Below are positions 8,770-18,398 of a DNA stretch of 48,401 bases, in pieces. The translations under genes were made by a program, and so were the position numbers. Below the pieces are notes generated by a model. That model ran no database searches. It had not been told where the DNA came from and saw nothing but the letters and a program-made list of their open reading frames with translations. The stretch's first letter is position 1, and each line of letters starts with the position of its first letter. This DNA is from [Chlorobium] sp. 445 (GTDB lineage Bacteria > Bacteroidota > Chlorobiia > Chlorobiales > Thermochlorobacteraceae): NCBI GenBank assembly GCA_002763895.1, contig NSLH01000020.1:1-48401 (forward strand), read 5' to 3'.

Positions 8770-11707
8770 ATGCCACAAACTGAAAAAAATACAGACACAC
8801 CAACTTCGTCAGCAACAAAGCCAAGGCGTAAACCCACAAAGAAAGCAAAGGGTGCACTACTGGCTGCACTCTCACAGCGTCAGCATGAAATTCTGGGTAC
8901 AAGTATTTTGATGCTCTCCCTGCTGCTGCTGATTGCAATTGTGGCTTACTCACCTGATGATGATTCCGTCATTGAAAACGTCTCACTCTTTGAGTTCTTC
9001 TCCGAAGTAGGCAAACTTGCTGCAGCACGCCTGCGCAACCCGCTCGGTTTTTTTGGCGCAAAACTCTCTGGTTTCCTCGTGCAATCCGTTTTAGGCTATC
9101 CTACTGCAATTTTAGTGTTGGTATCGGGCTACTGGGGCTGGACACTCTTTCGTCAAAATGGCTACGAGAAAGCGGCATTTGCTACAGTGTATGCCGTGCT
9201 CTTCTCAATCTTGGTGGCGTCGCTCTTTGGGCTCACGCACTTCTCATTTAGTCAAGTGATGTCGGGCACGATAGGGCGTTTCGTTGCAGCTTTTCTTACC
9301 GCTGCTATCGGCAAATTTGGAGCATGGGCAATTCTGCTGGCGCTGCTTGCTGCAACTATAGTACTCTTCATTGATCTCGACGTGCAGAAAACTGCTGACC
9401 GCGTTCTCTATCTCTTCCGCAACAAAGCAACAGAAGCTCAAGTGCGATTCAAAGAGTGGTATCAAGCCCGTCAGATGCGCCGTAAAGCCGAGCAAGATGC
9501 CAAGCAAGAAAATGACCGTGAAGAAATCGAAGAGCATGAACTTACACCACCACAGAGCAACACACCTGAAACGGAAAAAAGCAGGCTGAAGTCTGAGGCA
9601 AGTATAGCCGCTGAAAAGCATGAGCCAATTTTGCCAAAAACAGAACAAAGCATCATGCCGCCACGTGAGAAAGTGCCAACAGTCGTGATGTCAAGCCCGC
9701 TTGTAGCAGAGAGTGAAGCAAAGACGGGCAGAGCACTAAGCAGAGAAGAGCAACAAAGCAGCATGGTGGTGGAATTACCAATAAAGACAGAAAGTCAGTG
9801 TGCAGAATCGCAATTTGAGTGCAAGCCACAAGCAAAAGAGGCTACACACAGCACAGATGCACAAGGCAAAACAATCCGCATAGGGCAGAAAAGCGATGAG
9901 GAAGACAACCCCTTCAGCGATATCGATCTTGAAAAGAAACTCAGTGAAGCCGAAGCCCAAGCGTTTAACATGCTGGCAGTAAGAACCACAACTAACTGGG
10001 CAAAAGCATTCACAAAAGAATTTGACAACGAAATTGACGATGTTCTAAAAGAATTTTTGAGTAAAAAATCAAGCATCATAAGCACTCAACAAGAGGAAAT
10101 TGCAGGGGCAGCGGAGCAAAAAGCCGTGTTGGATGAACAAGAGCCTCAAATCACTATCATTGAACCTGTAAAAGATGTGGCGGCAGATTTAGACGATAGA
10201 ACACTGGAGGTTAAAACAAAAGAGAAATTTATTTATCAATTCCCTTCGGTAGATTTATTGATTGAGCCTGAACCTGAACAGGATACCGTGTCGCTGGAGG
10301 AACTTGAAGAAAACAAGCGCAAACTTTTAGAGAAATTGCGCATCTATAAAATTGAAATCACGCGCATTGAAGCGACGGTAGGACCAAGGGTTACGCTCTT
10401 TGAACTTGAACTTGCACCGGATGTGAAAGTTAGCCGCATTGTGGCACTGCAAGATGACCTTGCAATGGCGATGGCAGCACGCGGTATTCGCATCATTGCG
10501 CCAATTCCAGGCAAAAATGCAGTTGGCGTTGAGATTCCTAATGCCAAGTCGCATATCGTACGCATTAAGTCGTTACTCAATAGCGAGAAGTTCAAAAGCT
10601 CCAAATTCAAACTGCCAATTGCCTTTGGCAAAACGATAGCAAATGAAATTTTTATCGACGACCTTGCTAAGATGCCGCACCTGCTTGTAGCTGGTGCAAC
10701 AGGGTCAGGCAAATCGGTTGGCATCAATACCATACTGACCAGTCTACTCTATTTCTGCTCACCAGAGCAAGTCAAATTTTTGTTAATTGATCCTAAGCGT
10801 GTGGAGCTCTTTCCGTATCAACGTCTGAAGCATCATTTTCTTGTGAAGTTTCAGGACTTGGAGGAGCAGATTATCACCGATACCAGCAAAGCTGTATATG
10901 CGCTCAAATCCGTCGAGAAAGAAATGGATAATCGTTACGAGCGCTTGGCAAAAGCGGGGGTACGAAATCTGCAAGCCTTCAACGAAAAAATTTCCTGATG
11001 ATGCTCTGCCGTTTATTGTGGTTGTCATTGATGAACTTGCCGATATGATGATTACCGCTGGGCGTGAAGTGGAGGAGCCAATTGCACGGTTAGCGCAACT
11101 GGCACGTGCGGTTGGAATTCATTTAGTGGTTGCTACACAGCGTCCATCTGTGGATGTAATCACGGGAGTCATTAAAGCCAATTTCCCTGCGCGCATTGCC
11201 TATCAAGTCGCTAGCAAAGTAGACTCACGCACGATTTTAGATACAATGGGCGCAGAGCAACTCTTGGGCAATGGCGATATGCTCTACTTACCTGCAACAC
11301 AACCTAAGCCAATTCGCTTGCAAAATGCGTTTGTCTCAACAGAAGAAGTTGAAGCGGTTACGGATTTTATTTATGCGCAGAAAGGCGTCGATCTGTCGTA
11401 TCCCTTGCCCGCACCGGATGTGAAATCTGCAACTAAATCTGCCAGCGAGTTTGGCGATGATGAGGAGGAAAGCAGCGGGGAGCGCGATAAAATGTTTAAT
11501 GAAGCAGCGCGTTTGGTGGTAAGACATCAGCAGGGAAGTGTCTCGCTCTTGCAGCGGCGATTAAAGTTAGGTTTTGGACGCGCTGCACGCATCATGGACC
11601 AGTTAGAAGAACATGGAATTGTGGGACCGCCAGATGGTAGCAAGCCACGTCAAGTCTTGGTGCAGTCCGAAGAGGAATTAGAGATGCGCCTTGCTGATTT
11701 AAGCTGA
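8770..11707 (+). CDS. ftsK: DNA translocase FtsK/SpoIIIE, one frameshift
   Basis: FtsK pumps chromosome dimers and termini through the closing septum and activates XerCD. The N terminus is basic and is followed by about four membrane segments (residues about 37-59, 100-125, 130-155 and 180-200). Next comes a long acidic, Gln/Glu-rich linker (about 215-500), then the alpha/beta motor with Walker A GATGSGKS (about residue 643) and Walker B VVVIDELADM. A C-terminal winged-helix gamma domain (RRLKLGFGRAARIMDQLEEHGI) recognises polar DNA sequences in relatives. The frame breaks at 10991-10993: T3 after NEKI should be T2, and removing one T gives NEKIPDDALPFIVVVIDEL and a 978-residue protein. It faces clpC across a shared terminator. 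Confidence 0.93.
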
Positions 11708-11743
11708 TGCGATTTAAGTCAATGCTGTAACGCTGTGAAAACA

Positions 11744-11769
11744 AAGAGCCTGCAGTTGTGCAGGCTCTT
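11744..11769. terminator. Bidirectional hairpin terminator between ftsK and clpC
   Basis: A perfect 11-bp inverted repeat (11744-11754 with 11759-11769) has a 4-base GTTG loop and sits in the 90-bp gap between the convergent ftsK and clpC genes. On the minus strand the stem is followed by TTTGTTTTC, a T-rich tail suited to ending clpC. On the plus strand the tail is weaker (TTGTCGC). Confidence 0.85.
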
Positions 11770-11797
11770 GTCGCTATTGAGAAGCAAACCAGAGGGC

Positions 11798-14336
11798 TTA
11801 TTTCTCCTCTACCGTCTCATCGGTTTCCTTGTCAGCCGTTTCCTTGCTTGTGTCTACGAACACAAGACAGTCGTTTTTCTTGCTGTATTTGATTTTAATT
11901 GAGCTGCCTTCTGTAAATTTGCCTTTAAGGATTTCTTCAGCCATCGGGTCTTCGACATATTTTTGAAGTGCGCGACGAAGCGGACGCGCGCCGAATTGTT
12001 GGTCATAGCCTTTTGTAACAAGGAAATCTTTTGCGGCTTTAGTAAACTCAATGGAGATGCCCATATCGCGCACACGCTTGAAGAGTTTCTCGACTGAAAT
12101 ATCGATGATGCGATAGATGTGCTCTTTTTCGAGTTGATGGAAGACAATCACATCATCAATACGGTTGAGAAATTCTGGGTTGAAGACTTTTTTGAGCGCA
12201 TCTTCAATTGTGGATTTCATGTTGTCGTATTTACTCTTCTCGCTTGGTTGCGTGAAGCCCATGCCCATACCCATATTCTTGATGTCGCGCGCACCGATGT
12301 TGCTAGTCATGATGATAATGGTGTTGCGGAAGTCGACGCGTCGACCGAGTCCATCAGTAAGAATACCATCATCTAGGACTTGCAAAAGAATGTTGAAGAC
12401 ATCGGGATGTGCTTTTTCAATTTCGTCGAGCAGGACAACAGAGTAGGGTTTGCGGCGCACCTTCTCAGTGAGCTGACCGCCTTCTTCGTAGCCAACATAG
12501 CCGGGAGGCGCACCAACCAAGCGTGAGACCGAGAATTTCTCCATATACTCGCTCATATCAATGCGCACCAGGGATTCTTCGCTGTCAAAGAGGTAGCGTG
12601 TGAGCGCTTTAGCCAGTTCCGTTTTACCGACGCCTGTTGGACCTAAGAAGATAAAGGAGCCAATAGGACGATTTGGGTCTTTCAAGCCAGCTCGCGTGCG
12701 TTGAATGGCTTTCGAGATTTTCTCAATTGCTTCGTCTTGACCGATAACTTCAGCTTTGAGGGTCTCAGCCATTTTAAGCAGCTTTTCTGTTTCAGATTGA
12801 GCCACTTTCATGACAGGAATACCAGTCATCATGGCTACGACAGCGGCAACATTTTTCTTCGGTAACATCAAAAATTTTCTCGGCAGTCGACCTTTCCCAT
12901 TCGCTCTTGGCGCGTTCGAGTGACTCGATGAGGCGCTTTTCTTGATCGCGTAGGCGAGCGGCTTCTTCAAAGTTTTGTGACTTCACAACTTGATTTTTGA
13001 GCGCCTTGATGTCTTCGATTTTCTGCTCGAGTTCGAGAATTTCCTTTGGTACATGGATATTGGAAAGATGTACGCGCGCACCAGCTTCATCCATCACATC
13101 AATGGCTTTATCTGGAAGGTGACGGTCAGTGATATAACGGTCAGAAAGTTTTACTGCAGCTTCAATAGCTTCTTTGCTATATCGCACATTGTGATGCGCT
13201 TCATACTTTTCTTTGATATTCATCAAAATAGCGATGGTATCTTCCACAGTGGTTGGTTCAACCATAATTTTTTGGAAGCGGCGGTCGAGCGCACCATCTT
13301 TCTCAATATACTGTCGATATTCATCGAGTGTGGTGGCGCCAATGCATTGCAGGTCGCCACGCGCCAAAGCAGGCTTAAAGATATTTGAGGCATCAAGTGA
13401 GCCAGAGGCACCACCAGCACCAACAATGGTGTGCAGCTCATCAATGAAGAGAATCACGTCCTTAGATTTTTCAAGTTCATTCATCACTGCTTTCATGCGC
13501 TCTTCGAACTGACCACGATACTTTGTACCTGCCACAAGCGCAGCAAGATCGAGCGCAACGACACGCTTGTCATAGAGCACGCGGCTAACTTTCCGCTGCA
13601 CAATACGCAGAGCAAGACCTTCAGCAATGGCGGTTTTACCAACACCGGGCTCACCAATGAGCACAGGATTATTCTTTTTGCGGCGCGAGAGAACTTGGGC
13701 AACGCGCTCAATTTCTTTTTCACGACCAATGATTGGGTCGAGTTTATCTTCAAGGGCAAGCTTGGTAAGGTCGCGCCCGAAGTTGTCCAGAACAGGTGTC
13801 TTTGACTTTTCCATCTTTCGTGATTCGTATTGTTGTTGATATTGACCACTTCCACCGGAGGTTCCACTAGTGGCTGCAGCAGTAACAGCCCCACCAGTCT
13901 TACCGCTCATGATGTTTTCCAATTCCTCGCGCACGGTCGTGTAACTGACGCCAAACTGCGAAAGGATTTGCGCTGCAAGATTTTCTTCATCTTTGAGCAG
14001 AGAAAGCAGCAAATGTTCAGTTCCAATAATATCCGACTTGCAGATTTTGGCTTCGAGATAAGTGATTTTCAAAACTTTTTCGGCTTGCTTGGTAAGGGGG
14101 ACATTACCTAAAGTGAGTGTCCCGCCAGTAGAACGCACGGTTTCCTCAATAGCACGCTTAAGTTTGTAGAGGTCACACCCTAAGTTTTTGAGAATCCGTA
14201 CAGCAATACCTTCACCCTCACGAATGATACCTAAAAGCAGATGCTCCGTTCCGATGTAGTCATGTCCAAGTCGCAGCGCTTCTTCACGGCTGTACCGGAT
14301 AACATCTTGAACCCGATTAGAAAAATTCCCTTCCAT
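11798..14336 (-). CDS. clpC: ATP-dependent Clp protease ATP-binding subunit ClpC, one frameshift
   Basis: ClpC is a Hsp100 unfoldase that feeds ClpP. The order is: two Clp N-terminal repeats (about residues 1-140); a Gly/Ser linker; the first AAA+ domain with GEPGVGKTA (about 207-215); a UVR-type middle segment ([18 protein letters not shown]); the second AAA+ domain with GPTGVGKTE; and a D2 small domain with an acidic tail. The UVR motif separates it from ClpB. The frame breaks at 12852-12856: A5 in the coding strand should be A4, restoring [18 protein letters not shown] and a protein of 845 residues, normal for ClpC. No ClpP-loop check was made. A candidate operator lies upstream. Confidence 0.94.
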
Positions 14337-14412
14337 AAATTTTTTCGTTTCGTTTTATCCTCTGTGTCGCTTTAGAGAGTTAAAATTTTCAAAGTTTCAA
14401 AGTGTATTTATC

Positions 14413-14446
14413 TCAATCATGAAATTGATTGAACATGTTTGATTGA
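14413..14446 (-). promoter_or_regulatory. Operator-like TTGATTGA repeat cluster upstream of clpC
   Basis: A perfect 7-bp inverted repeat TCAATCA/TGATTGA (14413-14419 and 14426-14432, 6-bp spacer) is followed by a second direct copy of TTGATTGA at 14439-14446. It lies about 80-110 bp upstream of the clpC start. Its spacing fits a dimeric regulator site. It does not match the CIRCE element, and I cannot name a regulator. Confidence 0.3.
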
Positions 14447-14742
14447 TAATAAAATAGCGCCGCAAGAACACAGCGCACATTCTTTCTCTAACTAAACCGC
14501 GCTTTACCTTGCTTAATTTCATCTATTGAACTTGACTGTGCTGTGCTCGCACGCAATACAGCAAGACTTGGTCATTTTTACATTCTAAGATAATAAACAC
14601 AATCAAGGCGATTTGCAAAAGGTATTTTTTAGGAAAGCCTGAAATCAGAGCCGACAGACGCACTTCAAAACCGCTTTACTTGGCGCCAAAGCATAAGTCA
14701 AATGATAATAAACAATCCGTGAAAGTTAGAGCAAAAGACAAA

Positions 14743-14787
14743 GCGGCTTTCACAGCCACTCAAAAGGAGAAGGGAAGTGAAAGCCGC
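14743..14787 (-). terminator. Rho-independent terminator downstream of glnN
   Basis: A perfect 11-bp inverted repeat GCGGCTTTCAC/GTGAAAGCCGC (14743-14753 with 14777-14787) has a 23-base loop. Read on the minus strand it is followed by TTTGTCTTTTGC, so it should end the glnN transcript about 100 bp after the stop codon. The loop is longer than usual. Confidence 0.65.
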
Positions 14788-14890
14788 AAAATAACTAAGA
14801 CTCTGAACGGGCTTCGTCAGTATGAGTGACTCTGCTCAATAAGCACACAATCCTCAATTATTGTCAGCACGAGTGCATCTATGCTGAGCA

Positions 14891-17052
14891 TTAGTGCATA
14901 AAAAGCAGTTCCATGTAAGTCGGCATAGGATACAGCGTGCTATCAATCTCTCCCTCTAACTTATCGGCAATCTCACGCACATGGTTCATGGCAGGCATAA
15001 TGACCTCTGCGCAGTATTTTGCCTGGGCCTCAATGCCGCCTTTCTGGTGGTGAATCACGGCTGTAAGTTTTTCCAACTTCTCCGTGCGCGACATCAGTTC
15101 TCCAATATCCTCGGCAAGCATGGAAAGTAAGGCGGCTTGTTTTTTCTTAGTAGATGCGTTGAGCTTGAGCGATTTATCTAACTGCATAAGTTTGCCGACT
15201 GATTCAGCAACCTGACTTTGGAAGCGCAGGCATGCGGGCAGAATTTGCGTGCGAATCATCATGGCAAGTGTCTTGGCTTCGATATCAAGTGCTTTGATGT
15301 ATCGCTCCAAGCGCACTGTATATCGTGCATCAATTTCAGCTTCAGTCAAAACGCCGTATTTGACAAAGAGTTCGCGCACGCTTTTGTCCTGCCACACTTT
15401 CATTGCCTCAGCTAAGGTGCGATGGTTCGGCAAGCCACGTTTCTTAGCTTCTTTTTGCCAGGCTTCGCTGTAGCCATCGCCTTCAAAACGAATCGGTTTA
15501 GTAGCTTTGATTTCATGGCGTAAGACCTCGAAGACAGCTGCTTCCAAGTCTTTGCCTGATTGCATCTCTGCTTCAATTGCTTCTCGTATCTCGTCAATAG
15601 CTTCTGCCATGATGGTGTTCAGTACCATATTCGGAATGGCAACTGGCATAGACGATGGTACAGCACGAAACTCAAACTTATTGCCTGTGAAAGCAAATGG
15701 CGATGTGCGGTTGCGGTCGGTGTTATCTTTGTTCAGCGTGGGAATGTGCGAGATATCCAAATCAATGAACTGCTTTTCAGTTGTCTTTTTCATATCCCCG
15801 GTTTCAATAGCGTCAAGAATTGCGCTAAGTTGATCACCGAGGAACACAGACATAATGGCAGGCGGAGCTTCGTTTGCGCCCAAGCGGTGGTCGTTCCCGG
15901 CATTAGCAATGGAGGCGCGCAAGACAGCGGCGCGTTTGTGCACAGCCTTGAGAACTGCAACCAAAAAACCAAAAAATTGCAAGTTAGATTCTGGTGTCTC
16001 ACCTGGATCGAGCAAATTGCCACCGACATCAGCGCCTATCGACCAATTATTGTGTTTGCCTGAACCGTTGATGCCTGCAAATGGCTTTTCGTGAATGAGC
16101 AGTGCCAGATCTTTGCGCTCGGCGACACGTCGAAGCATTTCCATAATCAGGAGATTATGGTCGGCGGCAAGTGGAGTCTCTTCGTGAATAGGGGCGATTT
16201 CATACTGATGCGGCGCAACTTCGTTGTGGCGTGTTTTGGCAGGTACACCCAGTTGATAGAGCTCGCGCTCAAGTTCTTGCATGAATTCCAAAACACGGTC
16301 AGGAATGGAGCCGAAATAATGGTCTTCAAGCTGCTGATTCTTCGGCGGCAGTGCCCCAATGAGCGTGCGCCCTGTCATAATTAGGTCGGGACGCTGTTCA
16401 TAGAGCGATCTATCAATGAGGAAATACTCCTGCTCTGCGCCCAGATATGTTTTGACTTTAGTGACTTTGGTATTGCCCAACAGGTGTAGAAGTTTGACGG
16501 CAGCTTCGCTTAGGGCGCGTGCAGAGCGTAAGAGGGGCGTTTTTTTCGTCCAGCGCTTCACCATGATACGAAATAAAAACAGAGGGAATGCACAGCGTGG
16601 TGCCTTCGGCGCCTTTCATCAAAAACGCGGGAGTACTGGGGTCCCAAGCAGTGTAGCCACGTGCTTCGAAAGTCGTGCGCATACCGCCAGAGGGAAAACT
16701 CGAGGCGTCTGGCTCGCCTTGAATGAGCTGGCTACCAGAGAATTTTTCAATTAAGTTACCTTCTTTGTCGAAAGCAATGAAAGCGTCATGTTTTTCAGCT
16801 GTTGCGCCTGTCATGGGTTGAAACCAGTGGCAGTAGTGTGTTGCCCCGTTTTCAATTGCCCATTCCTTCATAGCTTGAGCGACACTTTCGGCAATGCTTT
16901 CATCAAGCTCTTCGCCCATCGTAAGTGTGCGCACCAGCGAGCTATACACATCAGCAGGCAAAACGCTCGCGCATCACATGATGGTTGAATGTAAGGCTAC
17001 CAAAGAGCGCTGCATTTTCAGATAGCGTAAATGTCCCGTTTTGAGTCGACAT
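14891..17052 (-). CDS. glnN: Glutamine synthetase type III, two frameshifts
   Basis: GlnN makes glutamine from glutamate, ammonia and ATP. The large GSIII form is identified by its N-terminal region ([16 protein letters not shown]), [21 protein letters not shown], the catalytic [10 protein letters not shown], the substrate-binding [13 protein letters not shown] and the C-terminal helical part. The reconstructed length is 719 residues, normal for GSIII and far longer than GSI. There are two single-base insertions: A7 for A6 at 16540-16546 (restoring [15 protein letters not shown]) and T4 for T3, seen as A4 at 16960-16963 (restoring [13 protein letters not shown]). The start at 17052 gives [18 protein letters not shown]. 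An Lrp-type regulator lies 65 bp upstream on the same strand. GSIII functions as a dodecamer in studied species. Confidence 0.95.
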
Positions 17053-17117
17053 TTTTCTTTTTTTGTTTAGCAGTGAATAAGTTGATTTTGTAATTCGTAG
17101 ATTGCGCTGCAAAGCCC

Positions 17118-17621
17118 TCATAGCCCGCTGGCACTTTTGCTGTGCTCCAAACTTTTCATGGCTTTCTGTGAGTTGATGCGGTTCGACTTCTTGATTTCAC
17201 TCAATACAATGCTGGTCTGCGTACCTGTAACACCTGTCCAAGATTGGATGCGAGCAAGAAGTTGTTCGAGGGCACCTGTGTCAGACACTACGGCTTTAAT
17301 CAGATGCGAACCTTCACCTGTGATGGAGTAGCATTCTGTAATTTCATCTTCTTTTTGAACGTGTTGAATCAGTGAAGCGTAGTGCTTTGAGGAATCCATT
17401 GTAATGCGAATGAACGCAATGATATCGTAGCCTAATTTTTTGAGGTCGACAATCGTTGTAAACCCTCTAATCACGCCACGTGCCTCGAGCTTTTCCAAAC
17501 GCTCACTCACCGAAGGAATTGAAAGCCCGACAGCTTCTGCAAGTTCGCTGCGCCGCATCCGACCATCCTCTGAGAGCATTTCAATGAGTTTTAGATCAAT
17601 CTTATCTAGATGCCAAGACAT
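17118..17621 (-). CDS. Lrp/AsnC family transcriptional regulator
   Basis: The 167-residue protein begins with an AsnC-type helix-turn-helix (LDKIDLKLIEMLSEDGRM through ELAEAVGLSIPSVSERLEKLEARGVIRGF, about residues 6-52). A RAM/ALBD ligand-binding and oligomerisation domain follows, with ECYSITGEGSHLIKAVV (about 95-112). The family senses amino acids and related ligands. Its position 65 bp upstream of glnN in the same direction suggests control of glutamine synthetase and possible co-transcription, which is inference. The last dozen residues (MKSLEHSKSASGL) are a variable tail. The gene is intact. Confidence 0.93.
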   Translation of the reverse strand: MSWHLDKIDLKLIEMLSEDGRMRRSELAEAVGLSIPSVSERLEKLEARGVIRGFTTIVDLKKLGYDIIAFIRITMDSSKHYASLIQHVQKEDEITECYSITGEGSHLIKAVVSDTGALEQLLARIQSWTGVTGTQTSIVLSEIKKSNRINSQKAMKSLEHSKSASGL

Positions 17622-17890
17622 AACTACACTTGGGAAAAAATTGATGCCAGACCAGAATATGCTGACGATAGAGTTAGAGTAAATTGCCTAAAAAACTTAG
17701 GTAAATCAGTCGCTTTTTCTGCAAAATTAAAACTTTCAAGCGTAATTACAAGCTTTTTAGCTAGAATACATGCTAAGTTTGAAATACACTGCGCTGGACG
17801 ATGGAAAAAATATCTTTTGAAAAGCTATCGCAGCGCACTAACTTTGTAACAGGAGTTTGGATTTGTCATGGCTGTAACACCAACCTTTGA

Positions 17891-17896
17891 AAGGAG
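17891..17896 (+). promoter_or_regulatory. Strong Shine-Dalgarno site deciding the 17904 start
   Basis: AAGGAG lies 7 bases before the ATG at 17904, the ideal spacing. A second AGGAG at 17851-17855 lies 12 bases before an in-frame ATG at 17868. The closer site makes 17904 the better start. Most genes in this window lack such a strong site. Confidence 0.6.
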
Positions 17897-17903
17897 AACA
17901 TCT

Positions 17904-18293
17904 ATGGCTGATGAACCGAAAAAACTTTCGCCGATGATGGCGAAAAAATTGGCGCAACAGCAAGCTGCTAAAGACGCAGCACCTGCAAGTGAAGCCAACC
18001 CTGCCACAGCACCTACAGAAATGCCCAAAGCCGAAGCAACTGCGCCTGAAGCGAAACCTGCTCAGAAGCCAGCCACTGTGCCAATTGCAAAATCGGTAAC
18101 TCCAGCGCCCAAAGCCGACAGTGCGCCGAAAAATCCAGATGGTACACGCTACGGCTACAGTGATGGTATGCCATCCGTGTTTGGCACGCCACCTGCTATT
18201 GATGAAGCCTATTTTGTGCTCAAAACTGTGTCATCCATTCCGGCAGCTATTGTGGAGGGGGTAATGAATTTCTTTAAGAAGGTAACGAGCTAA
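17904..18293 (+). CDS. Small Ala/Pro/Lys-rich protein, unknown function
   Basis: This 129-residue protein starts MADEPKKLSPMMAKKLAQQQ. The N-terminal 80 residues are rich in Ala, Pro, Lys and Glu with repeated PKAEA/PEAKPA-like segments, and are probably disordered. The C-terminal 45 residues look ordered: a GTRYGYSDGMPSVFGTPP turn-rich motif, then a helix (DEAYFVLKTVSSIPAAIVEG) and an amphipathic end (VMNFFKKVTS). There is no signal peptide or membrane segment. I recognise no family. Its strong Shine-Dalgarno site suggests good expression. It stands alone between lrp and the convergent esterase, with a terminator hairpin after it. Confidence 0.75.
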   Translation: MADEPKKLSPMMAKKLAQQQAAKDAAPASEANPATAPTEMPKAEATAPEAKPAQKPATVPIAKSVTPAPKADSAPKNPDGTRYGYSDGMPSVFGTPPAIDEAYFVLKTVSSIPAAIVEGVMNFFKKVTS

Positions 18294-18361
18294 TTGCAAA
18301 ATCGCAAAGTTAAGCTGCAAGGCGCAAGCGTAAATCAATCTTACAATCTCAGCTACAGGCG

Positions 18362-18397
18362 GCAAGTGCACATAAGCGCTCAGCACGGTGCACTTGC
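18362..18397 (+). terminator. Hairpin between the convergent small protein and esterase genes
   Basis: A perfect 10-bp inverted repeat GCAAGTGCAC/GTGCACTTGC (18362-18371 with 18388-18397) has a 16-base loop and is followed on the plus strand by TTTAAGGCTTTTT. It lies 68 bp after the small protein gene and just before the esterase stop, so it most likely ends the plus-strand transcript. Confidence 0.6.
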
Positions 18398-18398
18398 T

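Larger units (their letters stand above)
14337..14890. other. 554-bp intergenic region between glnN and clpC
   Basis: I find no supported coding frame here. The glnN-proximal side holds a strong hairpin that looks like the glnN terminator (14743-14787). The clpC-proximal side holds an operator-like repeat cluster (14413-14446) and an AT-rich stretch suitable for a promoter. A smaller imperfect hairpin (TGCTGT at 14539-14544 with ACAGCA at 14558-14563) lies between them, and its meaning is unclear. Neither a tRNA nor a known RNA family is evident by eye. Confidence 0.6.

Noticed and set aside
14539-14563. Small hairpin in the glnN-clpC gap as a small RNA or terminator
   Set aside because: The stem is only 6 bp with a 13-base loop and no clear T tail, so I do not call it.
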